This document shows positions 29,538 through 40,300 of a stretch of DNA of 64,000 nt, piece by piece (within the stretch, counting starts at the first letter, position 1; each line of letters opens with the position of its first letter). A model generated the notes under the pieces. The model searched no databases. It worked only from the letters and a program-made list of their open reading frames with translations, and was not told the DNA's origin. Position numbers and translations under genes: made by a program. The stretch is from assembly GCA_902592325.1 (NCBI GenBank), contig CACJEC010000001.1:217819-281818 (forward strand), written 5' to 3'. The DNA comes from an uncultured Pelagibacteraceae bacterium. GTDB lineage: Bacteria; Pseudomonadota; Alphaproteobacteria; Pelagibacterales; Pelagibacteraceae.

Positions 29538-29650
29538 GAATTAATCTTTCCGTATTTCTCCTCTAATAAAATTTTTTGTATCCAAGTTTTAGCATCAATA
29601 TATTTACTAACTTTTGGTTGAATTAGTGCATTTAATAACTTTTTAATCAT
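29534..29650 (-). CDS. Possible 38-aa small protein antisense in the gap between thiolase and aceE
   Basis: MIKKLLNALIQPKVSKYIDAKTWIQKILLEEKYGKINS*; no clear SD. Confidence 0.25.
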   Translation of the reverse strand: MIKKLLNALIQPKVSKYIDAKTWIQKILLEEKYGKINS

Positions 29651-29748
29651 TTTTGAAGCATCAACTTAAAGAGTGTCAAAAAATTGGAGAGAATGTGTTA
29701 GAATTTACAATTGTGTAGGTTTTTATGGTGTATAAAAATAAATAGTAA

Positions 29749-32700
29749 ATGATAGAAAAATTATTAGTTCCAGATATAGGTGATTTTGAAAATGTAGAGG
29801 TAATTGAACTACTAGTTAATGAAGGACAGGAAATTACAAAAGATGAGCCAGTTATTACAATTGAAAGTGATAAATCCAGTGTTGAAATACCATCAACTTT
29901 TGCAGGTAAAATAGAGTCTATAAAAGTAAAAGTAGGCGATAAAGTCTCAAAGGGAGACTTAATTCTTAATATATCAAAGTCAAATCAAGACTTTAATGAG
30001 TCTAAAATCATTCCAAAAGATACTGAGAACTTAATACAAGAGGCAGAAAATGTACTAAAAAAATCTCAAGAACAAAAAACACTTATTAAAAAAAAAGAAA
30101 AACCTGAAATAATTCAAGTAGTTAAAGATGGTGATTTAGACCCATTAGAGACTAAAGAATGGCTTGAATCTTTATCTGCTGTGATTGAAAAAGATGGAAA
30201 TCTGAGAGCTCATTATTTAATCAAAGAATTAATAAATAAAGCTTACATGGAAGGTGCTAATATACCTTATACTCAAAACACTCCTTATATAAATACAATT
30301 CCAGCTAATGAAGAAAAGAAATCAAATGGCGATCAGAATATTGAAAGAAGAATTAGATCATTAATTAGATGGAATGCTGCTGCAATGGTTGTGAGAGCTA
30401 ACAAAAAGTTTCCTGAACTAGGAGGCCATATAGGAACATTTGCATCAGCAGCAACTTTATATGATGTTGGTATGAATCATTTTTGGAGAGCTAAGAACAA
30501 TAAGTTTGGGGGAGATTTAGTTTATTTTCAAGGACATAGTGCACCAGGTATGTATGCAAGAGCATTTCTTGAGGGAAGACTTAATGAAAAACAACTAGAT
30601 AGTTTTAGACAAGAAGTTAATCCTGGAGGATTATCTTCTTATCCTCACCCGTGGTTAATGCCTAATTTTTGGCAGTTCCCAACAGTATCCATGGGATTAG
30701 GACCAATGTTAGCAATTTATCAAGCAAGATATATGAAATATTTGATTAACAGGGGTCTTATCAAAGATGAAGGACGGAAAGTATGGGCTTTCTTAGGAGA
30801 CGGGGAAATGGATGAACCAGAGTCTTTAGGAGCAATTGGTTTAGCAGCTAGAGAAAAATTAGATAATCTAATATTTGTGATCAATTGTAACCTTCAAAGA
30901 TTAGACGGACCTGTAAGGGGTAATGGAAAAATCATACAAGAATTAGAGGGTATTTTTAGAGGAGCTGGTTGGAATGTTATCAAAGTTATTTGGGGTTCTT
31001 ATTGGGATCCGTTATTGGCTAACGATAAAACTGGCCATTTAATTAAAGTTATGAATGAAACTGTCGATGGAGAATATCAAGCGATGAAAGCAAGAGATGG
31101 AGCTTATGTGCGAGAAAAGTTTTTTGGCAAATATCCTGAAACTAAAGAGTTAATCTCAAGCCTTTCAGACAAAGATATATGGAGATTGAATAGAGGTGGA
31201 CATGATCCTCACAAAGTTTTTGCAGCTTATGATAAAGCCTCAAAAAATATTGGAAGTCCAACAGTTGTGATTGCTAAGACTATAAAGGGTTATGGAATGG
31301 GCAAAAGTGGAGAGAGTGTAAATACAACACATCAAACTAAAAAATTAGATATAGACGATTTGATGTATTACAGAGATAGGTTTGATGTTCCTTTAACTGA
31401 TAAACAAGTAGAAAATATTGAATATTATAAGCCAGACCAAAACTCACCTGAAATAAAATATATCAAAGAAAGAAGACTTCAATTGGGAGGATTTATCCCA
31501 GAAAGAACTACTTATGCAAAACCTATTAAAGCTCCACCAAAAAACATTTTTGACAATATGAAGGAATCAACAGGTAAAAAAGAAATGTCTACTACGATGG
31601 CATTGGTAAGAATGCTAACTAATCTTCTGAGAGATAAAAATGTTGCACCAAGATTAGTACCAATTATTCCTGATGAGGCAAGGACTTTTGGTATGGAGGG
31701 TTTTTTTCAGAAAGTAGGAATATATGCTCATGAAGGCCAAAAATATGAACCTGAGGACTCAGCACAATTAAGTTCTTATAGAGAAGAAAAAAGTGGACAA
31801 GTCTTAGAGGAGGGAATTACTGAAGCAGGAGCTATGTCATCTTGGATAGCAGCAGGAACTTCTTACACAAATCATGATATTGAGATGATCCCTATTTATC
31901 TTTTTTATTCAATGTTTGGTTTTCAAAGAATAGGTGATTTAGCTTGGGCAGGAGCAGACAGTCAATCTAGAGGATTTTTGATTGGTGCTACAGCTGGAAG
32001 AACCACTTTAGCAGGTGAGGGACTTCAACATCAAGATGGCCATAGTCATTTAATAGCATCAACAATACCTAATTGTATTTCATATGATCCAACATTTCAT
32101 TATGAACTTGCTGTAATTTTTAGGGATGGCTTGAGAAGGATGCACGAAAAGAAAGAAAATATTTTTTATTATATCACAACAATGAATGAAAATTATCCTC
32201 ATCCTGCAATACCAGCTGAAAAATCGTGTGAAGAGGGAATTTTAAAAGGAATGTATAAAATTAAAGAATTTAACAAGTATAAAAAAACCAAAATTCAATT
32301 TTTGGGATCAGGCACAATTTTAAGAGAAATGATAACTGGTGCTGAGATTCTGCAAAAGGAATATCAAATTGATAGTGAGGTTTGGAGTGTAACTAGTTTT
32401 AACGAATTAAGGAGAGATGGACTGGAGGTTGAAAGGTATAATTTGTTAAATCCTGAAAAAGAACCAAAAAAATCATATGTTGAGAGCTGTCTAGGCAAAA
32501 CCGAAGGTCCAATTTTGGCTGCATCAGATTATATGAGGATGAATTCTGACCAAATCAGACCTTATATTAACAAGAGCTTTTACTCGTTAGGAACAGATGG
32601 ATTTGGTCGAAGTGATACCAGAAAAAATTTGAGAAAGTTTTTTGAAGTTGATAAAGAGCATGTTGTTGCTTATGGGCTAAGTGTTTTAGCCAAAGAACAA

Positions 32701-32781
32701 TTAATTGCTTCTAAATACGCTCAAGAAGCAATATACAAATATAAAATTGATAAAGATAAACCAATGCCAACAAAATTATAA
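29749..32781 (+). CDS. aceE: Pyruvate dehydrogenase E1 (homodimeric AceE) with N-terminal lipoyl domain
   Basis: N-term VPDIGDFENVEVIELLV...TIESDKSSVEIPS lipoyl domain; then AceE motifs (GGHIGTFASAATLYDVGMNHFW, FLGDGEMDEPES). Confidence 0.95.
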   Translation: MIEKLLVPDIGDFENVEVIELLVNEGQEITKDEPVITIESDKSSVEIPSTFAGKIESIKVKVGDKVSKGDLILNISKSNQDFNESKIIPKDTENLIQEAENVLKKSQEQKTLIKKKEKPEIIQVVKDGDLDPLETKEWLESLSAVIEKDGNLRAHYLIKELINKAYMEGANIPYTQNTPYINTIPANEEKKSNGDQNIERRIRSLIRWNAAAMVVRANKKFPELGGHIGTFASAATLYDVGMNHFWRAKNNKFGGDLVYFQGHSAPGMYARAFLEGRLNEKQLDSFRQEVNPGGLSSYPHPWLMPNFWQFPTVSMGLGPMLAIYQARYMKYLINRGLIKDEGRKVWAFLGDGEMDEPESLGAIGLAAREKLDNLIFVINCNLQRLDGPVRGNGKIIQELEGIFRGAGWNVIKVIWGSYWDPLLANDKTGHLIKVMNETVDGEYQAMKARDGAYVREKFFGKYPETKELISSLSDKDIWRLNRGGHDPHKVFAAYDKASKNIGSPTVVIAKTIKGYGMGKSGESVNTTHQTKKLDIDDLMYYRDRFDVPLTDKQVENIEYYKPDQNSPEIKYIKERRLQLGGFIPERTTYAKPIKAPPKNIFDNMKESTGKKEMSTTMALVRMLTNLLRDKNVAPRLVPIIPDEARTFGMEGFFQKVGIYAHEGQKYEPEDSAQLSSYREEKSGQVLEEGITEAGAMSSWIAAGTSYTNHDIEMIPIYLFYSMFGFQRIGDLAWAGADSQSRGFLIGATAGRTTLAGEGLQHQDGHSHLIASTIPNCISYDPTFHYELAVIFRDGLRRMHEKKENIFYYITTMNENYPHPAIPAEKSCEEGILKGMYKIKEFNKYKKTKIQFLGSGTILREMITGAEILQKEYQIDSEVWSVTSFNELRRDGLEVERYNLLNPEKEPKKSYVESCLGKTEGPILAASDYMRMNSDQIRPYINKSFYSLGTDGFGRSDTRKNLRKFFEVDKEHVVAYGLSVLAKEQLIASKYAQEAIYKYKIDKDKPMPTKL

Positions 32782-34046
32782 TGTCAAAGAAAGATATAAA
32801 AGTTCCAAATATTGGTGAATTTAAAGACGTGGAAGTCATCGAAGTTTTAATTAAAAAAGGTCAAAAAATAAAAAAGAATGATCCACTAATAACTATAGAA
32901 AGTGATAAATCAAGTGTGGAAATACCCTCTTCTGATGATGGAACTATAATCTCTTTGAATGTTAAAATTGGAGACAAGGTATCGGAAGGCGATAAGATTA
33001 TTGAAATTGAAAGTGAAAAAGAAATAAAAGAAACAAGTGCTCAAGAATTACCAAAAAGTCAATTTCCAAAAGAGACAAAAAAAGATGAAATAAAAACAAG
33101 CAATGAGTCTGAAAATATAATAATAAAGAATTTTTCAGAAAAAGCTTCTGCTTCACCAAAAGTTAGAAAATTTGCGAGAGAACTTGGAGTTAATATCAAC
33201 AAAGTCCCTGGTAGTGAAAGACAAGGTAGGGTTACCGAGAGTGATGTGAAGTTATTCGTTTCAACTAAATCTGATAAAAGTTTCAAAGATCAGAATACAA
33301 CTGAACAAAAAATTGAAATAGAGTATTCCCATTCAGATTTTGGAGAAGTAGACATTAAAGATATTCCCAGAGTGAAAAAATTGTCGTCTAAATATTTAAT
33401 GAACTCTTGGACAAAAATTCCTCATGTAACCAATCATGACGAAGCTGATATAACCGAATTAGAGGAATTTAGAACTTCTCTAACAGACGTATATACTGGT
33501 GAAAAAAAAAAAATTACACCACTAGCTTTTATTGTAAAAGCATTAACAACATCATTAAAAAAATTTCCAAATTTTAATACCTCAATCGACCAAATTGAAA
33601 ATGGTAAAATGACTGTTAAAAAGTATTATCATGTTGGCATAGCAGTTGATACTTCACATGGTTTGATGGTTCCTAAATTAAGAAATGCAGATAATAAAAA
33701 TATTTCTTTAATAAGCACAGAATTAAAAAAAATCAGTCAGCAATGTAGAGATCTTAAAATTGATAAAAAAGAGTTATTCGGAGGTTCTATGACGATAACT
33801 AGCCTAGGGGGAATTGGGGGATCTTTTTTTACCCCAATTATAAATTATCCTGAAGTTGCTATTTTAGGAGTAGGAAGAGCAGAAAAAAAACAAGTATTCA
33901 TGGATGGAAAATTTGTAACGCGTACTATGTTGCCACTTTCACTATCTTATGATCATAGAATTATTGATGGTGCAGAGGCAGCTCGATTTAATAATGATTT
34001 AAAAGAAAATCTTGGTAAAAATTTTGCTTACAAGTTAGCCGTTTAA
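32781..34046 (+). CDS. aceF: Dihydrolipoamide acetyltransferase (PDH E2)
   Basis: Single lipoyl domain (ESDKSSVEIPS), peripheral subunit-binding domain (ASPKVRKFARELGVNI), catalytic LSLSYDHRIIDGAEAARF. Confidence 0.95.
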   Translation: MSKKDIKVPNIGEFKDVEVIEVLIKKGQKIKKNDPLITIESDKSSVEIPSSDDGTIISLNVKIGDKVSEGDKIIEIESEKEIKETSAQELPKSQFPKETKKDEIKTSNESENIIIKNFSEKASASPKVRKFARELGVNINKVPGSERQGRVTESDVKLFVSTKSDKSFKDQNTTEQKIEIEYSHSDFGEVDIKDIPRVKKLSSKYLMNSWTKIPHVTNHDEADITELEEFRTSLTDVYTGEKKKITPLAFIVKALTTSLKKFPNFNTSIDQIENGKMTVKKYYHVGIAVDTSHGLMVPKLRNADNKNISLISTELKKISQQCRDLKIDKKELFGGSMTITSLGGIGGSFFTPIINYPEVAILGVGRAEKKQVFMDGKFVTRTMLPLSLSYDHRIIDGAEAARFNNDLKENLGKNFAYKLAV

Positions 34047-34054
34047 TAAAAATT

Positions 34055-34951
34055 ATGTCTAAAAGTGTTTCATTGTTAAGTGCTTTGCTGTGTACATTTA
34101 TTTGGGGAACTACATTTATTGCTCAAGACACTGGCATGGATGATATTGGTCCATTTACATTTAACGCTGTAAGATTTTTTGTGGGTTTTTTGGCAATTCT
34201 TCCTTTAGCATTGTTATTTGAGACTAAAAAATTTAAATCTGAATTTAAAACTGGTTTTAGATATTTTGCTATTCTATCTTTTTTAATTGGATTGTCGTTA
34301 TTTTTAGGATCGGCATTGCAGCAAGTAGCTTTGCTTTATACAGATGTAGCTAACGCTGCTTTCTTTACGATTTTTTATGTTCCGATGGTACCAATTATTA
34401 TTTTTATATTTAAGAGAGATTCATTGCATTGGAGCGTATGGCCTTCAGTTATTTTATGTTTAATTGGTGGATATCTTTTAACCAATTTTTATGATGCTAC
34501 AGTAAGACTTGGAGACACATTGGTCATTCTTGGAGCATTATTCTGGAGTACTCACATCATATTTACTGGAATGATTGTTAAAACATATAACTTACCTCTA
34601 ACATTAGGTGCAATCCAAACTTTATTGGTGGCTTTATTTTCTTTTATTATTGGTTTGATTTATGAAGAATTTGTAATTGAAAATATTCTCAAAGAGATAG
34701 ACTCTATACTCTATGCTGGAATTTTATCAGGAGGTTTTGCATTCGTTCTACAAATTTATGCTCAAAAAAATATAACACCTGCACCAGCAGCTATAATTTT
34801 TTCATTAGAAGGTGTATTTGCTACTATTGCAGCATGGTTTTTATTAAGTCAAATTTTAGATTTTAATAATATATTAGGGTGTTTGTTTATATTATGTGGT
34901 GTTTTAATTTCCCAATTATTACCCTTGATGAGGAAAATAAATTATCAATAA
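34055..34951 (+). CDS. EamA/DMT-family transporter
   Basis: About 10 TM segments; N-term FIWGTTFIAQD. Confidence 0.88.
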   Translation: MSKSVSLLSALLCTFIWGTTFIAQDTGMDDIGPFTFNAVRFFVGFLAILPLALLFETKKFKSEFKTGFRYFAILSFLIGLSLFLGSALQQVALLYTDVANAAFFTIFYVPMVPIIIFIFKRDSLHWSVWPSVILCLIGGYLLTNFYDATVRLGDTLVILGALFWSTHIIFTGMIVKTYNLPLTLGAIQTLLVALFSFIIGLIYEEFVIENILKEIDSILYAGILSGGFAFVLQIYAQKNITPAPAAIIFSLEGVFATIAAWFLLSQILDFNNILGCLFILCGVLISQLLPLMRKINYQ

Positions 34952-35698
34952 TAAAATTAAAGCAATCAAAATTCTATAAATTACGAATACAGTTAGAGAA
35001 AAATTTTTAACGAATCTTATAAAATATTTTACAGTGATAAATGAGAAGATAAAAGAAAGGGTAATCGCAATTAATAATAAATAATTGAATTCAACAGATT
35101 GTTGTACAGCATCTTTAAGACCTAAAAAACTTGCTCCAGCTAACGCAGGTATAGATAATAAAAAAGCGATTTTACTTGAGTCAACTCTATTAAATTTTAG
35201 AAATCGAGCTGCTGTTAAAGTTATTCCTGCTCTACTCACACCAGGTACGAGTGCTAAAATTTGAAATAGACCTATGAATAATATTGTTTTTATATTCAAG
35301 TTGGTTGATATATTTTGATCAGTATCTCTTTTATCTGATAAAAATAGGACTAAACCAAATAATAGAGTTGTCCATGCAATAATTTCTATATTTCTTAAAA
35401 GATTAATTATTTCAGTAGAATATATTATATACCCAAAAATTATAAGAGGTATCGAGCCAAATAAAATCAAAACCAATAACTTTTGATTGTTTCTTAAATT
35501 TAGTAAATCTTTTTTAAAGTAATAAATTATTGCAAATAAAGAACCTAAATGCAGACCTATATCAATAAATAAAGAGCTTGAGTTAAAATCATAAAAATTT
35601 GATATTAAGATTAGATGGGCTGAAGAGCTAATAGGTAAAAATTCAGAAATTCCTTGGACCGCAGAAAGAATTAGGATTTCTATAAAATCTTGAAGCAT
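34919..35698 (-). CDS. uppP: Undecaprenyl-diphosphatase
   Basis: AVQGISEFLPISSSAHLIL; PGVSRAGITLTAARFL. Confidence 0.95.
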   Translation of the reverse strand: MLQDFIEILILSAVQGISEFLPISSSAHLILISNFYDFNSSSLFIDIGLHLGSLFAIIYYFKKDLLNLRNNQKLLVLILFGSIPLIIFGYIIYSTEIINLLRNIEIIAWTTLLFGLVLFLSDKRDTDQNISTNLNIKTILFIGLFQILALVPGVSRAGITLTAARFLKFNRVDSSKIAFLLSIPALAGASFLGLKDAVQQSVEFNYLLLIAITLSFIFSFITVKYFIRFVKNFSLTVFVIYRILIALILLLIIYFPHQG

Positions 35699-35804
35699 TA
35701 AGATGTCGTAACTTAAAAAATATTCATTTTAAACAATTCGATTTAATCATAATAGTTATGCAAAAAATAAATTTCTTATAGTTTATGCTAAATAAAAGCA
35801 ATTA

Positions 35805-35825
35805 TAGGTCATATTTATTGACCTA
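35805..35825. repeat. Inverted repeat TAGGTCA-TATTTAT-TGACCTA upstream of gltD
   Basis: Perfect 7-bp arms, 7-nt spacer, 56 bp before the gltD ATG. Confidence 0.6.
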
Positions 35826-35881
35826 AATAATACTTTTAATAAAAAAAACAGTGTATAATTTGCCTTAAATTTAAAGATTCT

Positions 35882-37321
35882 ATGACTGATAAAATGTTAA
35901 AATTTGTGAAAATAGGTCAACAAACTCCACCTAAAAGAAAGATTGGCACTAGAAAAGAAGATTTTAATGAGATCTATGACGAGTTTGTTACCAAAAAAGC
36001 TGAAGAACAGTCAAGTAGATGTTCTCAATGTGGAGTTCCATTTTGTCAAGTACATTGTCCTTTAAGCAACAATATTCCAGATTGGTTAAAACTAACAGCT
36101 GAAGGAAGATTAAAAGAGGCCTACGAATTATCTCAAAGCACTAACAATATGCCAGAAGTATGTGGAAGGATTTGTCCTCAAGACAGATTGTGTGAGGGTA
36201 ACTGCGTTATTGAGCAATCAGGACATGGAACAGTTACTATTGGTTCAGTTGAGAAATATATTAATGACAAAGCGTGGGAACAAGGCTGGATTAAACCCAT
36301 TTCTTTAAAACATGAAAAGGACCAAAGTGTTGGAATAATTGGTGCCGGTCCTGCAGGATTAGCTGCTGCTGAGCAGCTAAGGAAAAATGGATATAAAATT
36401 ACTGTTTATGATCGATATGATCGTGCAGGTGGATTATTAATTTATGGAATTCCAAATTTCAAACTTGAAAAATATGTAGTTGAGAGAAGAACAAATTTGT
36501 TAAAGGAGGGTGGAATAAAATTTATTCAAAATTTTGAAGTTGGTAAAGATGCAACTCTAGAACAGTTACGAAAAAAACATGATGCAATTTTAATAGCGAC
36601 GGGTGTATATAAACCAAGAGAAGTTGAATTACCTGGTAACGATTTAGGTAATATTTTTCCTGCAATGGAGTTTTTGATAGCATCAAATAAAAAAGGCTTA
36701 GGAGATAAAGTAGAGTTATTTGATAAAGGAATTTTAAACGCTGAGGGAAAAGATGTTGTAGTAATAGGTGGCGGTGACACAGCTATGGATTGTGTAAGAA
36801 CTTCAGTAAGACAAAAAGCAAAGTCGGTAAAATGTTTATATAGAAGAGATAAAGAAAATATGCCCGGATCTGCTAGAGAGGTTGCAAATGCTGAGGAGGA
36901 GGGTGTAGAATTTGTTTGGCTTTCTAGTCCAAAAGAATTTAAAGGAAAAAATAAAATTGAAGATTTAGTTGTTAATCAAATTGAATTAGGTGAACCAGAT
37001 GAGTCAGGAAGACGAAAACCAGAAATTAAAGAAGGTTCAGAATTTACTGTAAAAGCCGATATGGTAATCAAAGCTCTTGGATTTGATCCAGAAAATTTAC
37101 CATTATTATTTGATGCACCAGAGTTACAAGTGACAAGATGGGGAACAATTAAAACTGACTTTAATACGATGGAAACAAATCTAAAAGGTGTTTTTGCTGC
37201 TGGAGATATTGTAAGAGGAGCTTCATTAGTAGTATGGGCAATAAAAGATGGGAGAGATGCAGCTTCTTCTATGAAAAACTATTTAGAAAATATGCAACTA
37301 AAAAAAACAAAAGTAGCATAA
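35882..37321 (+). CDS. gltD: Glutamate synthase small subunit
   Basis: CSQCGVPFCQVHCPLSNNIPDW; GAGPAGLAAAEQL; GGGDTAMDCVRTS. Confidence 0.95.
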   Translation: MTDKMLKFVKIGQQTPPKRKIGTRKEDFNEIYDEFVTKKAEEQSSRCSQCGVPFCQVHCPLSNNIPDWLKLTAEGRLKEAYELSQSTNNMPEVCGRICPQDRLCEGNCVIEQSGHGTVTIGSVEKYINDKAWEQGWIKPISLKHEKDQSVGIIGAGPAGLAAAEQLRKNGYKITVYDRYDRAGGLLIYGIPNFKLEKYVVERRTNLLKEGGIKFIQNFEVGKDATLEQLRKKHDAILIATGVYKPREVELPGNDLGNIFPAMEFLIASNKKGLGDKVELFDKGILNAEGKDVVVIGGGDTAMDCVRTSVRQKAKSVKCLYRRDKENMPGSAREVANAEEEGVEFVWLSSPKEFKGKNKIEDLVVNQIELGEPDESGRRKPEIKEGSEFTVKADMVIKALGFDPENLPLLFDAPELQVTRWGTIKTDFNTMETNLKGVFAAGDIVRGASLVVWAIKDGRDAASSMKNYLENMQLKKTKVA

Positions 37322-40300
37322 TGGAAAATTATAAAAAAAATTTAGAGTTGCTTACAAAAAATCATATTTATTCAAAAGAGATGGAACATGATGCTTGTGG
37401 AGTCGGTTTAATCGCATCTACAGAAGGAAAAAAATCTAGGGCTATAGTTGAGTATGGAATTGAAGCATTAAAAGCAGTTTGGCACAGGGGCGCTGTCGAT
37501 GCAGATGGAAAAACGGGCGATGGAGCTGGAATACATGTTGAAATTCCAAAAGACTTTTTTATAGAAAAAATCCAAGTTACTGGACACGATTATGATAATT
37601 CTGAAATCTGTGTAGGAATGATTTTTTTACCTAGAAATGACTATTCAGCGCAAGAGAGTTGCAAAACAATAGTTGAGAGTGAACTAACTAAGAATAATTT
37701 TAGTATATATGGTTGGCGACAAGTGCCAGTTAATTTAAAAGTTTTAGGAGAAAAAGCTCTTCAAACCATGCCAGAAATCATACAAGTTCTTTTTAAACCT
37801 AATGATCCAAATTTATTAGATAAAAACTTAGAGAGAAAAATTTATGAAACAAGAAAGAGAATTGAAAATAAAGCTTTTGATGCCTCATTAAATAATTTCT
37901 ATATTTGTTCAATTAGTTCAAAATCTATAATTTATAAAGGGTTATATTTAGCAGAGGCATTATCTGACTTTTATTTAGATCTTAGAGACTCAAGATTTAT
38001 TTCAAGATATGCAATTTTTCATCAAAGATTTTCAACAAACACCGCACCGAGCTGGAGCTTAGCTCAACCATTTAGGGCCATAGCGCACAATGGTGAGATA
38101 AATACTTATAAAGGAAATAAAAACTGGATGAAAGTTCACGAACAAGAAATGAGTAGCCCACTTTTCGAAGATATAGAAAATTTAAAACCAGTAATCCAAA
38201 AAGGTGTCTCTGACTCTGCAGCTTTAGATAATGTATTTGAATTATTAAATAAATCAGGCCAATCTGCTCCATTAGCTAAATTAATGCTAGTACCGGATGC
38301 ATGGTCGAAAAAAAATAAGACATTATCTAAAAGTCATCAGCGATTATTCAATTTTTTAAATAGCACAATGGAACCATGGGATGGACCTGCTGCTATTGCA
38401 GCTACAGACAATGAATGGGTTATAGCTGCAAATGATAGAAATGGTCTTAGGCCTTTGAGATATGCCATTACAAAAGATAAAATGATCTTCGCAGGCTCAG
38501 AAACAGGAATGATTGATTTAAATGAAAAAAAAATTTTAACCAAGGGAAGACTTGGTCCCGGTGAAATTATCGGGGTCAGAATTGAAAAAGGTAAAGTTTT
38601 TTCTAATAGTCAAATAAAAGATTATTTAGCTAAAGAATTTAAACATTTTAATTCTCAAATAATTGATCTAGATGAAAAATTATCAATCTCCAATGAAAAA
38701 CATAATTTTGATGGCGAAAGTCTAAGGAGAAGACAATATACTTTCGGAATAAGTTTAGAGGATTTAGAACTTATCTTACATCCAATGGCAGAAGATGCAA
38801 AAGAGGCAACAGGTTCAATGGGTGATGATACCCCTTTAGCCGTCCTATCTGATAAGTATAGACCACTTTACCATTTTTTTAGACAAAATTTTAGCCAAGT
38901 AACTAATCCACCAATTGACTCTTTACGAGAAAATAAAGTGATGAGTTTAAAAACTAGATTTGGAAATTTAGGTAATATTCTTGATTTTGATACTTTAACT
39001 AAAGAGAATATTTATGTTTTAAATAGTCCTATTCTATCAAATTCACAATTTAACAAGTTCACTAATTTTTTTGGTAAAAGTTCAGTGACTATTGATTGCT
39101 CATTTTCAAAAAATGATAATTTAGAAAATTCTATTGACAGGATCCAAAAAGAATCTGAAATCGCAGTAAGACAAGGTATTACCCAATTGATTTTAAGTGA
39201 CAAAAATCTCTCATCTGAGAGATTGCCAATGCCAATGTTATTATGTGTTGGAGCCATAAACACATTTTTAATACAAAAAAAATTAAGAGGTTATGTTTCT
39301 ATTAATGTTCAGTCTGGAGAGGCTATAGATACACATTCGTTTGCAACATTAATTGGAGTTGGAGCAACTACAGTAAATCCATATCTGGCTTTCGATAGTT
39401 TATATCAGAGATATGAAAAAAAACTTTTTGGCCAATTTAGTTTTGATGAGTGTGTACAACGCTACATTAATTCAGTTAATGCAGGTTTATTGAAGATAAT
39501 GTCAAAAATGGGGATTTCTGTTTTAAGTTCTTACAGAGGTGGATGTAATTTTGAGACAGTAGGATTGAGCAGAACAGTCGTAAATGAATACTTTCCTGGA
39601 GTTACCTCGAAAATTTCAGGTATTGGTTTAGTTGGAATTGAAAAAAAAATAAGAGAAATTCACAAAGAAGCATTTGAAAGTACAGAAACTATATTGCCAA
39701 TTGGAGGTATTTATAGATACAGGAAAAACGGAGAAACTCATCAATATCAAGGGAAACTAATTCATTTATTACAAAGCGCTGTAGGCTCAAATTCATATGA
39801 GGCATATAAGAAATATGCTGATGGTATATATAGTTTACCACCAATAAATTTAAGGGATCTAGTTGATTTTAGAAAAAAAAAATTGGGTTCATCAATAGAT
39901 TTATCTGAAGTTGAACCAATAGAAAAAATATTAAAAAGATTTGGTAGCGGAAGCATGTCCCATGGTGCTTTATCCAAAGAAGCACATGAAACACTTGCTA
40001 TTGGAATGAATAGAATTAAAGGAGCCTCTTGTAGTGGTGAGGGGGGAGAAGATGCAGAAAGATTTAAGGTAATGGATAGCGGTGATAGTGCAAATTCTAG
40101 AGTTAAACAAATTGCATCCGCTAGATTTGGTGTGACTGTAAATTACTTAAATAATTGTAATGAAATAGAAATTAAAATGGCCCAAGGCGCTAAACCAGGG
40201 GAAGGTGGTCAGTTACCTGGCTTTAAAGTAACAAAGGAAATTGCAAGACTACGACATTCCACACCAGGAGTAACATTAATTTCTCCACCTCCACATCACG

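Noticed and set aside
29538-29748. Riboswitch before aceE
   Set aside because: No recognisable aptamer core or strong stem-loop by eye; would need Infernal/Rfam.
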